Source: Thermus tengchongensis
GTDB lineage: Bacteria > Deinococcota > Deinococci > Deinococcales > Thermaceae
Reading direction: 5' to 3'
Assembly: GCF_021462405.1 (NCBI RefSeq)
Contig: NZ_JAKEDU010000005.1
Coordinates: forward strand, 1 to 64,000
Length of the DNA stretch: 64,000 nucleotides
Both the position numbers and the translations under genes were made by a program. The notes below the pieces were generated by a model. That model saw only the letters and a list, made by a program, of their open reading frames with translations. It searched no databases and was not told the origin of the DNA. Below, piece after piece: positions 38,093-46,863 of the stretch. Every line of letters starts with the position of its first letter. The first letter of the stretch is position 1.

Positions 38093-39365
38093 ACCCCCCC
38101 CCGCCGCATCCGCCCACGGGCCCGAAAGCCTGCTGGCCCAAGGGCCGGTCCCCGTTCACCACCCGGCCGTCGGAAAGAATCCGCCAGGCCTGGATGGCGT
38201 TGTAGTGGTAGCGGTTGTTCTTTCCCCACTTCTTGAAGAACTCCTCCCGGGTGGGCTGGGTGTTCCCTTTCTCGTCCCAGGCCCGGCTCCAAAGGACCAC
38301 CTCCTTGCCGTCCCAGTACCAGGGCATCTTGAAGCGCACAAAAGCGTAGCGCTCCACCGGGGGTTCCAAGGTGGCCTGGCGCCAGGTCTTGCCCTCGTCA
38401 AAGGAGATCTCCACCTTGGTGATCCGCCCGTACCCGCTCCAGGCCAGGCCGCGGATCTCGTGGAAACCGGGCTTGATCTGCTGGAGGCCGGAGGGGTAGG
38501 TGATGATGGACTCCGGGTCCATGATCCAGGTGAAGGCCCAGACCTTGCCATCCGCCATCACGTCCGTGTACTCGCTGGTCTCGTCCTTGGCCATGGCGGG
38601 CAGGTCGGTGACCAGGATGCGTCTTAACCACTTCACCTGGATGCTCCCCTCCCAGCCGGGCACTACCAGGCGCACCGGGTAACCTTGCTCCGGGCGCAGG
38701 GCCTCCCCGTTTTGCGCGTAGGCCACCAAAACGTCCTCCATGGCCTTTTCCAGGGGCAAGGAGCGGGTGTAAGCTGCAGCATCCATGCCCTCGGGGATGA
38801 GCCACTTGGCCTCCGGCTTCACCCCGGCCTCCTTGAGGAGCAGGGCCAAGGGCACCCCCGTCCAGCTGGCATTGGAGGCCAGGCCCCGGCTCCGGGTGGC
38901 GGTGAGGTTGGGGTCGGGAGGGTTGCGGTAGCCGTTTTGCCCGTTTCCGGCGCACTCAATGAAGTAAGTGCGGGTCACGGAGGGAAAGCGCTTCAGGTCC
39001 TCCAAGGTGAAGACCAGGGGCCTTTCCACCATCCCATGGATCACCAGGCGGTACTTGGCCGGATCCACCTGGGGCACGCCGCCATGGTGCCTTTCGAAGT
39101 GCAGGCCGTTGGGGGTGATAACCCCTTCCAGCTTCTCCAGGGGGGCAAAGTCCGCCCCCGAGTGGCGGGTGCGCAGGTTCGGGGAGATGTAGCGCACTAC
39201 CCCTTCCTCAAAGGGGCTCCTTTGGCCGTACTCGGAAAGGGGAGCCCCCAGGGTTTTCATGGGGGCAAAGGTTTCCTCGTCCCAGGGAGCTGTCTGGGCC
39301 CTGGCCTTGAGGAGGCCAAGAACGCCCCCCGCGCCTAAAAGCCGGAAGAACTTCCTTCGGTCCAT
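38082..39365 (-). CDS. soxC: Molybdenum sulfite/sulfane dehydrogenase, SoxC/SorA type
   Basis: 427 residues from ATG 39365 with a Tat signal (DRRKFFRLLGAGGVLG). The sulfite-oxidase fold has the molybdenum-ligand cysteine in TYFIECAGNGQNG (about residue 148). Other conserved blocks are RSRGLASNASWTGVPLALLL, GYPVRLVVPGWEGSIQVKWL, and a C-terminal dimerisation domain with KVEISFDEGKTWRQATL. In Sox systems SoxCD oxidises the sulfane sulfur; free SorAB oxidises sulfite. The sequence alone does not separate these. A terminator separates it from the upstream flavoprotein gene. Confidence 0.88.
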   Translation of the reverse strand: MDRRKFFRLLGAGGVLGLLKARAQTAPWDEETFAPMKTLGAPLSEYGQRSPFEEGVVRYISPNLRTRHSGADFAPLEKLEGVITPNGLHFERHHGGVPQVDPAKYRLVIHGMVERPLVFTLEDLKRFPSVTRTYFIECAGNGQNGYRNPPDPNLTATRSRGLASNASWTGVPLALLLKEAGVKPEAKWLIPEGMDAAAYTRSLPLEKAMEDVLVAYAQNGEALRPEQGYPVRLVVPGWEGSIQVKWLRRILVTDLPAMAKDETSEYTDVMADGKVWAFTWIMDPESIITYPSGLQQIKPGFHEIRGLAWSGYGRITKVEISFDEGKTWRQATLEPPVERYAFVRFKMPWYWDGKEVVLWSRAWDEKGNTQPTREEFFKKWGKNNRYHYNAIQAWRILSDGRVVNGDRPLGQQAFGPVGGCGGGGFDG

Positions 39366-39393
39366 ATACCCTCCCATCGTATCTCTTGCCAAC

Positions 39394-39426
39394 AAGGAAA
39401 AGCCCCGCCCGCAAAGGGGGCGGGGC
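39394..39426 (-). terminator. Intrinsic terminator between flavoprotein gene and soxC
   Basis: In the minus direction GCCCCGCCC pairs with GGGCGGGGC around CCTTTGC and is followed by TTTTCCTT. It should limit read-through from the sox genes into soxC-ccm, unless a promoter lies between 39366 and 39393, where only a weak TACGAT is seen. Confidence 0.75.
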
Positions 39427-39433
39427 TAAGTCT

Positions 39434-40723
39434 TTAAGCAGGGCCGAACATGTCGTTCCAGATGCCCGTAGCCCAGCCGATGGCGGCGGTGCCGTTGGCC
39501 GCCGAGCGCTGGTTGTCCACGGAGCCCTGGGACTTGATCTGCTTGGCCGCCTCGTCCCAGGAGTAGTTGGCCGCCACCCAGATGGCCTCCTCCGAGTCCA
39601 CGAAGGAGTAGCAGATGTTGTTGGGCAACTCCGGGGGAATATCCTGGAGGGGCTTGCCCCGCAGCCGCTCCACGATCTGCCGAGCCACGATGGTGCCGGA
39701 AACGTAAGCCACCATGCCGCTTTTGGGGTAAGGGGTGTTCCCGGTGATGTCCCCCACCAGATAAACGCGGTCGTCCTTCTCCGAGAGGAAGTAGGGGACC
39801 TTCACGTTGGCCCAGCGCTCCCCCAGGCCCGCGGTGCGCACCAGCTCTCCCGCCTTCATGGGGGGGATGATGTCCGCCAGAGCGAAGGGAACATCCCCCA
39901 ACTCGGTCTTCACCTGCTTCTTCTCGTAGTCCAACCCGGTGATGCGGGTGTTGGGCACGTACTCCAGGTAGTCCTTGTAAAGCTCGTTGAAGGCCGCCAA
40001 GAACCCGGGGGCCTTGGAAACCGGCTGCGGGTTGGCGTCCAAAACGATGACCTTGCCCTTGACCCCCTTGGTCTTGAGCCGCCAGGCGAACAGGGCTGCC
40101 CGCTCGTAGGGGCCAGGGGGGCAGCGGTAGGGAGGGTTGGGGATGTACATGACCAGTTCCCCACCGGTTTCGTCAAACTGGTCCAAAAGCCTCCTGAGGG
40201 CGATGTGCTCAAAGGGCTTGAAGCCCACGGGCATGAGGTGCTTCACCTCGGCGTAGCCTGGGATGGCCTCGTACATGTAGTCGATGCCCGGGGCCAGAAC
40301 CAGGTAGTCGTAGCCGATGTAGCCCCCGGTGGTGCGCACCAGGCGGCGGTCCCGGTTGATGTCCAACACCCTCTCCTGGACAAAGATCACCCCGTCCTTG
40401 ACCACGTTGGTGTAGTCAAAGACCAGCCACTCCAGGGGCTTGACCCCGGCCAGGAAAAGGTTGGACATGGGGCAGGACATGAAGATGGGCTTCTGCTCGA
40501 TGAGCACCACCTCCACATCTACCCCGGACTGGGCCAGCTTCCGGGCCACCGTGGTACCACCCCAGCCGCCCCCGATCACCACCACCCGGGGCTTCCGGGT
40601 GCGGGGAAGCAGGGTGGCTGGACGGCTATAGAACTCCTGGGCGAAGGCCGAGCCGGAAAAGGCCCCCGCCGCGGCCAAAGCCGCCCCCGTCTTCAAAACC
40701 TGACGCCGATTTACCTTGCTCAT
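39434..40723 (-). CDS. soxF: Flavocytochrome c sulfide dehydrogenase-type flavoprotein
   Basis: 429 residues with a Tat signal (VNRRQVLKTGAALAAAGAF). FAD-binding site PRVVVIGGGWGGTTVARKL. The redox cysteine is in PIFMSCPMSNLFLAG and its partner in NPPYRCPPGPYERA. VYLVGDITGNTPYPKSG binds FAD near the end. Homologues (FccB/SoxF) oxidise sulfide or reactivate SoxYZ. No dedicated FccA cytochrome is adjacent, so it probably passes electrons to one of the other cytochromes. Confidence 0.9.
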   Translation of the reverse strand: MSKVNRRQVLKTGAALAAAGAFSGSAFAQEFYSRPATLLPRTRKPRVVVIGGGWGGTTVARKLAQSGVDVEVVLIEQKPIFMSCPMSNLFLAGVKPLEWLVFDYTNVVKDGVIFVQERVLDINRDRRLVRTTGGYIGYDYLVLAPGIDYMYEAIPGYAEVKHLMPVGFKPFEHIALRRLLDQFDETGGELVMYIPNPPYRCPPGPYERAALFAWRLKTKGVKGKVIVLDANPQPVSKAPGFLAAFNELYKDYLEYVPNTRITGLDYEKKQVKTELGDVPFALADIIPPMKAGELVRTAGLGERWANVKVPYFLSEKDDRVYLVGDITGNTPYPKSGMVAYVSGTIVARQIVERLRGKPLQDIPPELPNNICYSFVDSEEAIWVAANYSWDEAAKQIKSQGSVDNQRSAANGTAAIGWATGIWNDMFGPA

Positions 40724-40733
40724 ACTCCCTCCT

Positions 40734-41585
40734 TTACTGGCCAAGGCGGTAAGGGATCCCGCCTGTGGCTTCCAGAATCTGACCCATCACCTGGCGGGCC
40801 TCCTGGAGCATGGCCACCGCCGGGCTACCCATCACCCCAGGCATGATGGTCATGAGCATGGGCTCGATGGCACCCACCAGGACGTCATTGCCCATCTGCA
40901 TGGCGAAGAAGCGGCAAGGAGCGGCGAAGCCGCCCGCGGGCTGGGTGAGGAACATGATCCGGGCCCACTCGCTCTTGCAGGGCATGATCACCGTCACCGG
41001 CCCCACCTTAACGTTGGGCAGCAGGTTAAGCCCGTTGGAGGTGAGTTCGGTTTCCACCATGAGCACCACATCCTCCACCTTGGCGCCCGGAACCCGGTAC
41101 ATGAGGGCGGGCATCATGCCGCTAGCGGGATCGGGCATCATGGCGGGTGGCAGGCGCTTCACAATCCCTAAGCGCCCTAAAGCCCCCTCGAGGCGCCAGG
41201 TGAGCCGCTCCACCTCGCCTCCGTACACCTGGAGCATACCGAAAAGAAGCCGCCCGTCAAAGGTGCCCACCAGATACTTCTGTCCCTCCCCGGTGATGAA
41301 GACCGTGGGCGGCAGGACGATGGCCGCCATGGGGTTCTTGGAAACGGCCTCCACGCTTCCCTTTTCGGGCTTCAGCACCACCAGGCGGTAGTCGGGGAAG
41401 CCGGGGCCCGTGACCTGGCGCACCTGCTCGCCCAGGTTCAGCACCCGGTCGGCCTCGAGGCCCACCGCCTTCAGAGCCTGCAGGGTCTTGCCCTCCACCT
41501 CTTCCAAGGAACCCCGAACCTCCACCACCAAGGCTTGGCCCAGGGCCAGCCCCAACAGGGCCACCAGCGCGAACAGTTTTCTCAT
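40734..41585 (-). CDS. Exported protein with two DUF302 domains
   Basis: 283 residues: a signal peptide (1-16) and two DUF302-like halves (about 20-130 and 150-265). The second half contains PVTVIMPCKSEWARIMFLTQ and the first the related VGTFDGRLLFGML. DUF302 proteins have no established function but recur beside sulfur-oxidation and cytochrome genes. Overlaps the rhodanese gene by four bases, so it is translated with the sox set. Confidence 0.75.
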   Translation of the reverse strand: MRKLFALVALLGLALGQALVVEVRGSLEEVEGKTLQALKAVGLEADRVLNLGEQVRQVTGPGFPDYRLVVLKPEKGSVEAVSKNPMAAIVLPPTVFITGEGQKYLVGTFDGRLLFGMLQVYGGEVERLTWRLEGALGRLGIVKRLPPAMMPDPASGMMPALMYRVPGAKVEDVVLMVETELTSNGLNLLPNVKVGPVTVIMPCKSEWARIMFLTQPAGGFAAPCRFFAMQMGNDVLVGAIEPMLMTIMPGVMGSPAVAMLQEARQVMGQILEATGGIPYRLGQ

Positions 41586-42022
41586 GATCCTCCCTCCACT
41601 TCCAGGCCAGCGTCCAGCCAGCCCTTGAAGCCGTGCGCGATGTTCTTGGCGTTCTTGTAGCCCAGCGCCTGCAGATAGGCTGCCACCACCGCCGAGACGC
41701 TTCCCGAATTGCAGTAAACCAGGATCAGAGCCTCCTTGTCCTTGGGGAGCTCCGCCAAGCGGTCTGGTACCTGCCCCGCGTAGATGTGCACCGATCCGGG
41801 GACGTACCCCTTCTTCCGCTCCTCCTCCGTGCGCACATCCAGGATAAAGGGGTCAAAGAGGAGCAGGTCCTTGGCCTCCGTGGGGTAGACCAGGTAGCTG
41901 GCAGGGGGCACCCGCTTGAGGAACTCCCCAAAGGCCTCGACCCAGTCCCCTGCCTCCCCTCCCCCCTGGGCCCGGGCTAGGGGCAGGAGGGAAAAGAGGG
42001 CGAGAAGGTCGCGGCGGCGCAT
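41582..42022 (-). CDS. Exported rhodanese-like protein
   Basis: 146 residues with a signal peptide (MRRRDLLALFSLLPLARAQ; the RR suggests Tat) and one rhodanese domain. The active-site loop is VYCNSGSVSAVVAAYL with the persulfide-carrying Cys at about 102. FILDVRTEEERKKGYVPGSV is the family N-terminal block. A periplasmic sulfur transferase in the sox pathway is likely. Starts two bases after the soxA stop. Confidence 0.88.
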   Translation of the reverse strand: MRRRDLLALFSLLPLARAQGGGEAGDWVEAFGEFLKRVPPASYLVYPTEAKDLLLFDPFILDVRTEEERKKGYVPGSVHIYAGQVPDRLAELPKDKEALILVYCNSGSVSAVVAAYLQALGYKNAKNIAHGFKGWLDAGLEVEGGS

Positions 42023-42024
42023 GG

Positions 42025-42828
42025 CTAGCGGGTGAAGAAGGGCAACTCCTCAAAGGAGTGCCCGGCCTTAGTGGCCTCAGCCAGCATGTACAGGGTAAGG
42101 GCGATGTGCACGTCGGAGTAGAACTCGGGCTTGGGGATGGCGATGGACTCGTAGCAGAAGTTGATGCGGTCCTCCATGGTGTAGAGCTTATCCTCCTCAA
42201 AGCGGTAGGCGGGCCACTCGTTGCCCAAGCCCTGCTTGGGGCTACGGACCGGGGAAAGCCGCACCCTCTGGCCCGCGTACTGGTCGTGGCAGACGGCGCA
42301 GCTCATGTCCCTTGCCCCCGCCCGGGTGTACCAAAGCTCCCGCCCCAGGTTGTACATGGCCAACTCCGCCGGATGCTTGGGCACCACCTGGATCTTGGCC
42401 TTGGAGGAGAAGGTGGCGATGTAGGTGGTGATGGCCTTGACCTCGTCCCGCTTGATTTCGCTGGGCTTGAAGCCCTGCACCGTCTGCATGCAGGTGTAGA
42501 CCCGGCTCTCCAGGTCCTCCACCCGCTTGGTATCGGGGAAGTACTTGGGCAGGATGGCGTAGACGCCCTCCAAAACTCCCTTCCCCTTACCGAAGTCGCA
42601 CTCCTCGAGGGTCTTGCCGCTCGGCCCCTTGCGGAAGAAGAGCTCCTTCCCTTCCTCGGCAAAAAGCTCCCCAGGAAGCACGCCGAAGGTCTCCAGGTAC
42701 ATCTGCCGCTGGCGCATGGCCTCCTCAAAGGGATCCAGGGGCTTTTGCTGCTGGGTGTAAGCCCCCACGCCTACCAGGGTCCCCAAGGCCACTGCGCCCA
42801 GTAGAATCCAGCGCTTCTTACGTCCCAT
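42025..42828 (-). CDS. soxA: SoxA cytochrome (copy 1)
   Basis: 267 residues with a signal/anchor (about 7-25). SoxA forms with SoxX the enzyme that joins thiosulfate to the SoxY cysteine. One heme c motif is seen, CAVCHDQYAGQRVRL (about 177-181). The thiocysteine ligand expected in SoxA is in RINFCYESIAIPKPEF. The conserved CDFGKGKGVLEG block is present. Only one heme site is evident where some SoxA have two. Follows soxX copy 1 after three bases. Confidence 0.92.
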   Translation of the reverse strand: MGRKKRWILLGAVALGTLVGVGAYTQQQKPLDPFEEAMRQRQMYLETFGVLPGELFAEEGKELFFRKGPSGKTLEECDFGKGKGVLEGVYAILPKYFPDTKRVEDLESRVYTCMQTVQGFKPSEIKRDEVKAITTYIATFSSKAKIQVVPKHPAELAMYNLGRELWYTRAGARDMSCAVCHDQYAGQRVRLSPVRSPKQGLGNEWPAYRFEEDKLYTMEDRINFCYESIAIPKPEFYSDVHIALTLYMLAEATKAGHSFEELPFFTR

Positions 42829-42831
42829 GAC

Positions 42832-43395
42832 TCACCTCCGGTTGATGGGGGACTCGGGGTCCAGGAGAAAAGCCACCAGGTCGGCGGTCTCCTCGGGGGT
42901 GAAGAGGCCGTGCACCCCACCCCGGTACATGAGGGAACAGGGCACAAAGGCCCAGGCGTTGTAGATCTTCTCGTAGGTGTACCGCACCACCGCCTCCGAG
43001 GTGCCCCGCTGCCCATAGTTGGTCAGGCTCGGGCCCATGGTGCCGTAGGCCACCTCGCTGGCCACCCCCGCGTGGCAGGCGTAGCAGTTCCCCCGCTTGG
43101 GATCGGTGAAGACCTTCTCCCCGTTCTTCCAGTCCCCCATGAGCTTGCCGTTTGCCGGGTATTTGATGAGGGCCTTCTGCTCGGCCAAGAAGCCTGGGAT
43201 GAGGTCCGCGGGGAGCTTGTCCCGGTACTGGGAGCAAAGCGCTTGCCCCTTGTCCTGGGACAGCATCACCTGGGCGAACTCGTGGCCCCCCGCATGCAAA
43301 GCCGCCTCGAGGCGGGCCCTGAAAGGGCTCACTTGGGTAAGACCGATCCCCATAAGCAAGGCCAAAGCCGCCATTATCGCCGCTTTTCTGGTCAT
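42832..43395 (-). CDS. soxX: SoxX cytochrome (copy 1)
   Basis: 187 residues with a signal peptide (about 1-24) and one heme motif, NCYACHAGVASEVAYGTMGPSL (Cys-x-x-Cys-His at about 108-112). MGPSL supplies the axial methionine region. It begins with a 4-bp overlap with soxB and is followed directly by soxA copy 1. Confidence 0.92.
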   Translation of the reverse strand: MTRKAAIMAALALLMGIGLTQVSPFRARLEAALHAGGHEFAQVMLSQDKGQALCSQYRDKLPADLIPGFLAEQKALIKYPANGKLMGDWKNGEKVFTDPKRGNCYACHAGVASEVAYGTMGPSLTNYGQRGTSEAVVRYTYEKIYNAWAFVPCSLMYRGGVHGLFTPEETADLVAFLLDPESPINRR

Positions 43396-45113
43396 AAGCT
43401 CACCTCCGGTACACGGTAGTTGCGTCCGATTACCCGCACGTTGGCCTGAGGCAGGACCTTCACCCGCCCCTCAGCCTTCAGGTACTCCTCGAGGACCTGG
43501 TAGATGGGCTTGGGCTCATACCCAGCCTTGGCCTCCCCCACCCGCTGGAGCCTTCCCCCGTAGGCGGCCACCAGGTAGCGGCGGTTCGGGTCCAAGGGCT
43601 TGCCGCCCACCTCCACCTCCCGCACCCGCCGACCCGTGGGGGCATCGGGGTCCAGGACGTAGCGGAGGCCATAGACCCGGCTCACATCCCCTCCTTGCTG
43701 GTAGAAGGGATCGGGGGTGAAGACGTTGCTGGCGATGTCCTCGAGGGTGTTCCGGATCTGCTCCCCCCTTAGCCAGAAGAGGTAAAGCTCGGGGTAGGTG
43801 AAACCCAGGTAGGCGTAGAGGTGGTCCCGGGTGATGGCCTGCCCCGGCAAAAGGGTGGTGCCCCAGCGCACCGCCGGGCTGAAGACCAGGTCCACCTCCG
43901 GGTAAAGGGCCTTGACCGCCCGCCCCACCAGCTCATCCCAGGTGGAGTACAGGGTATCCCGCTTGTACAGCAAGGATTCGGAGACCGCCAAGGGTTCAAA
44001 GAGGTGCTGGCGGTGGGGAGCTAGGGTCTTCTCCAAAAAGGCCTCCACGTCAGGAGCCCCCGGGAGGTGGCGGGCCAAGACCGGCAGGACCCGAACCCTT
44101 AGGTTGGCGATACCCCCCTTGAAAAGCTCGAGGTCCACCCGCATCAGGGCCTTGCCTGCGGCACTTCCCGCCACGATCCAAGTCTTGCCCACCCGCCAGG
44201 GGGAAGGGGTGAGGTCGTGGGTGTGCCCGGAAAGGATGAGGTCAACGCCCTTCACCCGCCCCGCCAGGGCCACGTCCAGCTGGAGGCCATTGTGGGAGAG
44301 AAGGACCACCGCATCCGCCCCCTCGGACCGCGCTTGGTCCACGGCCTCCTGCAAGCGGCGCACATCCAGGGCAAAGGAAAGGCCTTCCGTAAACTCCTCG
44401 GGGTGGGAAACCTTCACGTAGGGATAGGTGGCCCCCACCACGGCCAGGGCGTAGCGGCCCATTTGGTGAATCCTGTAGGCAGGGTAAAGGGGGTCGCCGA
44501 AAAGCTCATCCACCACGTTGTAGGAAAGGTGCTCCCCCTTAAGCTTTTTGAAGAGCGCCTCTGCCCTTTCCCGCCCCAAGGTCCACTCCCAGTGGGAGAC
44601 CATGTGATCCACCCCAACGAGGTTCTGCCAGTCCACAATGGCTTCCCCCTGGGTCAGGAGGGAAAGGCCGGAGTTGGTCCAGGTGTCCCCGCCGTCCAGG
44701 ACCAAGGCCTGGCCCCCCTCGGCCTCCACCTGAGCCTTCTGCTGGCGGATCAAGGCGGTGAGGGCGGAAAGCCCCCCAATGGGGCCGAAGGCCTTGGCCA
44801 GCTCCACGAAGTCCAGGTAGCTGAGGAGGTAGGCCAAGGGGGTCTTCCGCTCCACCCCGTAGTAACGCAGGATGGCCTCCCCGGTGAGGTAGCCGGGCCT
44901 CCCCATAAGGGGCTTCGGAGCAATGAGATTGGGGGGCTCCATGAAGTAATGGGGAAAAGCCTGGCCGTGGAGGTCAGAGAAGTAGAGAAGGGTGGCGTTG
45001 CCGTAGGGGGGGAGGTCGTAAAGCCGGGAAGGGTTCTCCAGGACCTGGGCCAAGACCTTGGGTCCGAACCCCGCCAAAGCGGAAAGCCAGAAAAGAAGCT
45101 CCCTTCGGTTCAT
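43392..45113 (-). CDS. soxB: Sulfate thiol esterase SoxB
   Basis: 573 residues of the 5'-nucleotidase/metallophosphoesterase fold. It hydrolyses the sulfonate from the SoxY cysteine and releases sulfate. Signal region at residues 1-22. Dimanganese-site motifs: LLYFSDLHGQAFPHY, LVLDGGDTWTNSG, DHMVSHWEWTLGRERAE (the SoxB-specific GHWE-type block), VVLLSHNGLQLD and LILSGHTHDL. Family complete. Overlaps both flanking soxX genes by four bases. Confidence 0.96.
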   Translation of the reverse strand: MNRRELLFWLSALAGFGPKVLAQVLENPSRLYDLPPYGNATLLYFSDLHGQAFPHYFMEPPNLIAPKPLMGRPGYLTGEAILRYYGVERKTPLAYLLSYLDFVELAKAFGPIGGLSALTALIRQQKAQVEAEGGQALVLDGGDTWTNSGLSLLTQGEAIVDWQNLVGVDHMVSHWEWTLGRERAEALFKKLKGEHLSYNVVDELFGDPLYPAYRIHQMGRYALAVVGATYPYVKVSHPEEFTEGLSFALDVRRLQEAVDQARSEGADAVVLLSHNGLQLDVALAGRVKGVDLILSGHTHDLTPSPWRVGKTWIVAGSAAGKALMRVDLELFKGGIANLRVRVLPVLARHLPGAPDVEAFLEKTLAPHRQHLFEPLAVSESLLYKRDTLYSTWDELVGRAVKALYPEVDLVFSPAVRWGTTLLPGQAITRDHLYAYLGFTYPELYLFWLRGEQIRNTLEDIASNVFTPDPFYQQGGDVSRVYGLRYVLDPDAPTGRRVREVEVGGKPLDPNRRYLVAAYGGRLQRVGEAKAGYEPKPIYQVLEEYLKAEGRVKVLPQANVRVIGRNYRVPEVSL

Positions 45114-45685
45114 TTGGAACCCACCGCCGGCTTGGTGTTGAACTCAGACTCCGGATCCAACAAGTAGGCCACCACGTCCGCAATCTCCTCGGGGGTCAAA
45201 AGCCCCTGGGCCCCGAAGCGGTACATCACCGTGCAGGGGAAGTAGGCCCAGGCGTTGTAGATGACCTCGTAGGTGTAGCGCTGCACCGCCTCGGACTGAC
45301 CCCTCTTCACCCCGTATTTCTCCAGGCTGGGGCCCACGTCCCCACCCAGGTGTACCGGGGAGCCGAAGTGGCAGGAGAAGCAGTTGGCCTTCTGCAGGTT
45401 GTTGAAGATGGCCCCGCCCTTCTTCCAGTCCCCCATGAGCTTGCCATTTTGCGGATACTTGATGAGGGAACGCTGCTCCTCGAGGAACTTGGGCAGAAGA
45501 TCAGCAGGCAGGCGGTTCCGGTGGATGGAGCAGAGGGCCTGGTCTGGGCGTTGGCTTACGAAGACCTCAGCGTAGGCCTTGCCCCCCGACTTGATCCGCT
45601 CCAGCTCCGGGTCCTGAAAGTAGCGCTGGGCCAAGCCCCAAGCCAGAAGGGAGAGGGCCAAGAGGGTAAGGAGTGCCTTTTTCAT
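45110..45685 (-). CDS. soxX: SoxX cytochrome (copy 2)
   Basis: 191 residues, signal peptide 1-19, one heme site ANCFSCHFGSPVHLGGDVGPSL (about 113-117). About half the residues match copy 1 by eye (SIHRNRLPADLLPKFLEEQR versus SQYRDKLPADLIPGFLAEQK; KLMGDWK; RYTYEVIYNAWA), so the two arose by duplication. The heme environment differs: GDVGPSL here, GTMGPSL in copy 1, so the candidate methionine ligand of copy 1 is not present at this spot. Confidence 0.92.
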   Translation of the reverse strand: MKKALLTLLALSLLAWGLAQRYFQDPELERIKSGGKAYAEVFVSQRPDQALCSIHRNRLPADLLPKFLEEQRSLIKYPQNGKLMGDWKKGGAIFNNLQKANCFSCHFGSPVHLGGDVGPSLEKYGVKRGQSEAVQRYTYEVIYNAWAYFPCTVMYRFGAQGLLTPEEIADVVAYLLDPESEFNTKPAVGSK

Positions 45686-45694
45686 GCTCCCTCC

Positions 45695-46477
45695 TCAGCG
45701 CACAAAGGCGGGCCACTCCTCCACCACCGCCCCGTTGTTGCTGTAGGCCAGGAAAAGCTCCAGGGCCAGGATGGGCAGGGAGTACAGGTCCGGCTGGGGG
45801 TGGGCGATGTTGCCGTAGCAGGCGCGGATGCGGTCCTGCATGGTCCAGATCTGGTCGTTAGAGTAGCGGTAAGCGGGCCAGTGGGTCCAGGACTTGTCCT
45901 TACCCAGGACATCCGCATAGGGAAGCACCCCGGCCCGCTTGCCCACGTAGGTCACGTGGCAGGTGGCGCACCCCACGTCCCGGGCCCCGGAGCGGGCGTA
46001 AAAGAGCTTTTCTCCCAGGGCGTAAAGGGCCCGCTCCTCCGGGAAGAGGAGGCGGACTTGGATGGGCTTGCCCGTGGAATGGCTGGCGATGTAGAAGGCC
46101 ACGGCCACCACCTCGGACCGCTTCACCTGTGCCGGCTTAAAGCCCTGAACCCGGGTCATGCAGGTGATGATGCGGCTGTCCAGGTCCTCCACCTTCCCTG
46201 TGTCCAGGAAGTAGCGGGGAAGCCGGGCAGCGGCCCCCTCCAGCACCCCCTTGCCCAAGCCGAAGTCGCACTCGGCCATGGTCTTGCCTGAAGGCCCCTT
46301 GCGGTTGAAGAGCTCCTTCCCCTGCTCCACAATGAGCTCCGTGGGCAGGATACCTGCGGTTTCCAAAAGGAGCTGCTTTTGCCGCTTGGCCTCCTCCCGG
46401 GGGTCCACCCCCTCCTGGGCTAGGGCAAGGACCGCCAGGGCCAAAACACCAGTCGTCAACCACGCCTTGAGAGGCAT
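45695..46477 (-). CDS. soxA: SoxA cytochrome (copy 2)
   Basis: 260 residues, signal peptide 1-20, one heme site CATCHVTYVGKRAGVL, and the expected reactive cysteine in RIRACYGNIAHPQPDL. CDFGLGKGVLEG is shared with copy 1. Pairs with soxX copy 2, ten bases downstream. Together with copy 1 this gives two complete SoxXA heterodimers on either side of soxB. Confidence 0.92.
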   Translation of the reverse strand: MPLKAWLTTGVLALAVLALAQEGVDPREEAKRQKQLLLETAGILPTELIVEQGKELFNRKGPSGKTMAECDFGLGKGVLEGAAARLPRYFLDTGKVEDLDSRIITCMTRVQGFKPAQVKRSEVVAVAFYIASHSTGKPIQVRLLFPEERALYALGEKLFYARSGARDVGCATCHVTYVGKRAGVLPYADVLGKDKSWTHWPAYRYSNDQIWTMQDRIRACYGNIAHPQPDLYSLPILALELFLAYSNNGAVVEEWPAFVR

Positions 46478-46498
46478 ATTCTCCTCTATAAAGGCAAA

Positions 46499-46520
46499 GG
46501 CGCCCGGAAAACCGGGCGCC
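46499..46520 (-). terminator. Hairpin between soxZ and soxA (possible attenuator)
   Basis: GGCGCCCGG-TTTT-CCGGGCGCC in the minus direction, followed by TTTGCCTTT: a strong stem with an interrupted T-run inside the operon. It may lower read-through and favour SoxYZ over the cytochromes, or protect the soxYZ mRNA. Confidence 0.55.
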
Positions 46521-46525
46521 CCACC

Positions 46526-46852
46526 TTAGGCTAGCTCCAGCTTTGCCGTACCCTCGCCGGTATCCCCATCAGTGTCCTTAAGCTTGACGGTAAAGGTTCC
46601 CGCCTTTTCCGCCTTGAACATGAAGCCGTAAAGGGGGTTGGCGCTGGTGGAGGGACCGGGTTTGGCTTCGGCCACCTTCTCCCCCTCAAAGTAGACCTCC
46701 ACCTGGTTGATGTACTTGGCGGGGATGATCTTGCCCTCGGCATCCCTACGGGTGCCAGGCTCGTTGGGGTGCTGGGCGACTACCTGGAGCTTGAAGTTCT
46801 CGCCCGCCTTGGGCTTGGCCGGAGTCAAGCGAACAATGGTACGAATCGCCAT
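46526..46852 (-). CDS. soxZ: Sulfur carrier subunit SoxZ
   Basis: A 108-residue immunoglobulin-like beta protein without a signal peptide; it is exported by the Tat system as a complex with SoxY. VEVYFEGEKVAEAKPGPSTSANPLYGFMF is the family block (about residues 50-78), read in two parts: VEVYFEGEKVAEA then PSTSANPLYGFMF. It follows soxY after eleven bases, the usual order. Confidence 0.95.
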   Translation of the reverse strand: MAIRTIVRLTPAKPKAGENFKLQVVAQHPNEPGTRRDAEGKIIPAKYINQVEVYFEGEKVAEAKPGPSTSANPLYGFMFKAEKAGTFTVKLKDTDGDTGEGTAKLELA

Positions 46853-46863
46853 TTTCTACCTCC

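Noticed and set aside
39386..40846. A 486-codon plus-strand ORF
   Set aside because: It is antisense to the flavoprotein gene, which has FAD and cysteine motifs; the ORF has no recognisable domain.
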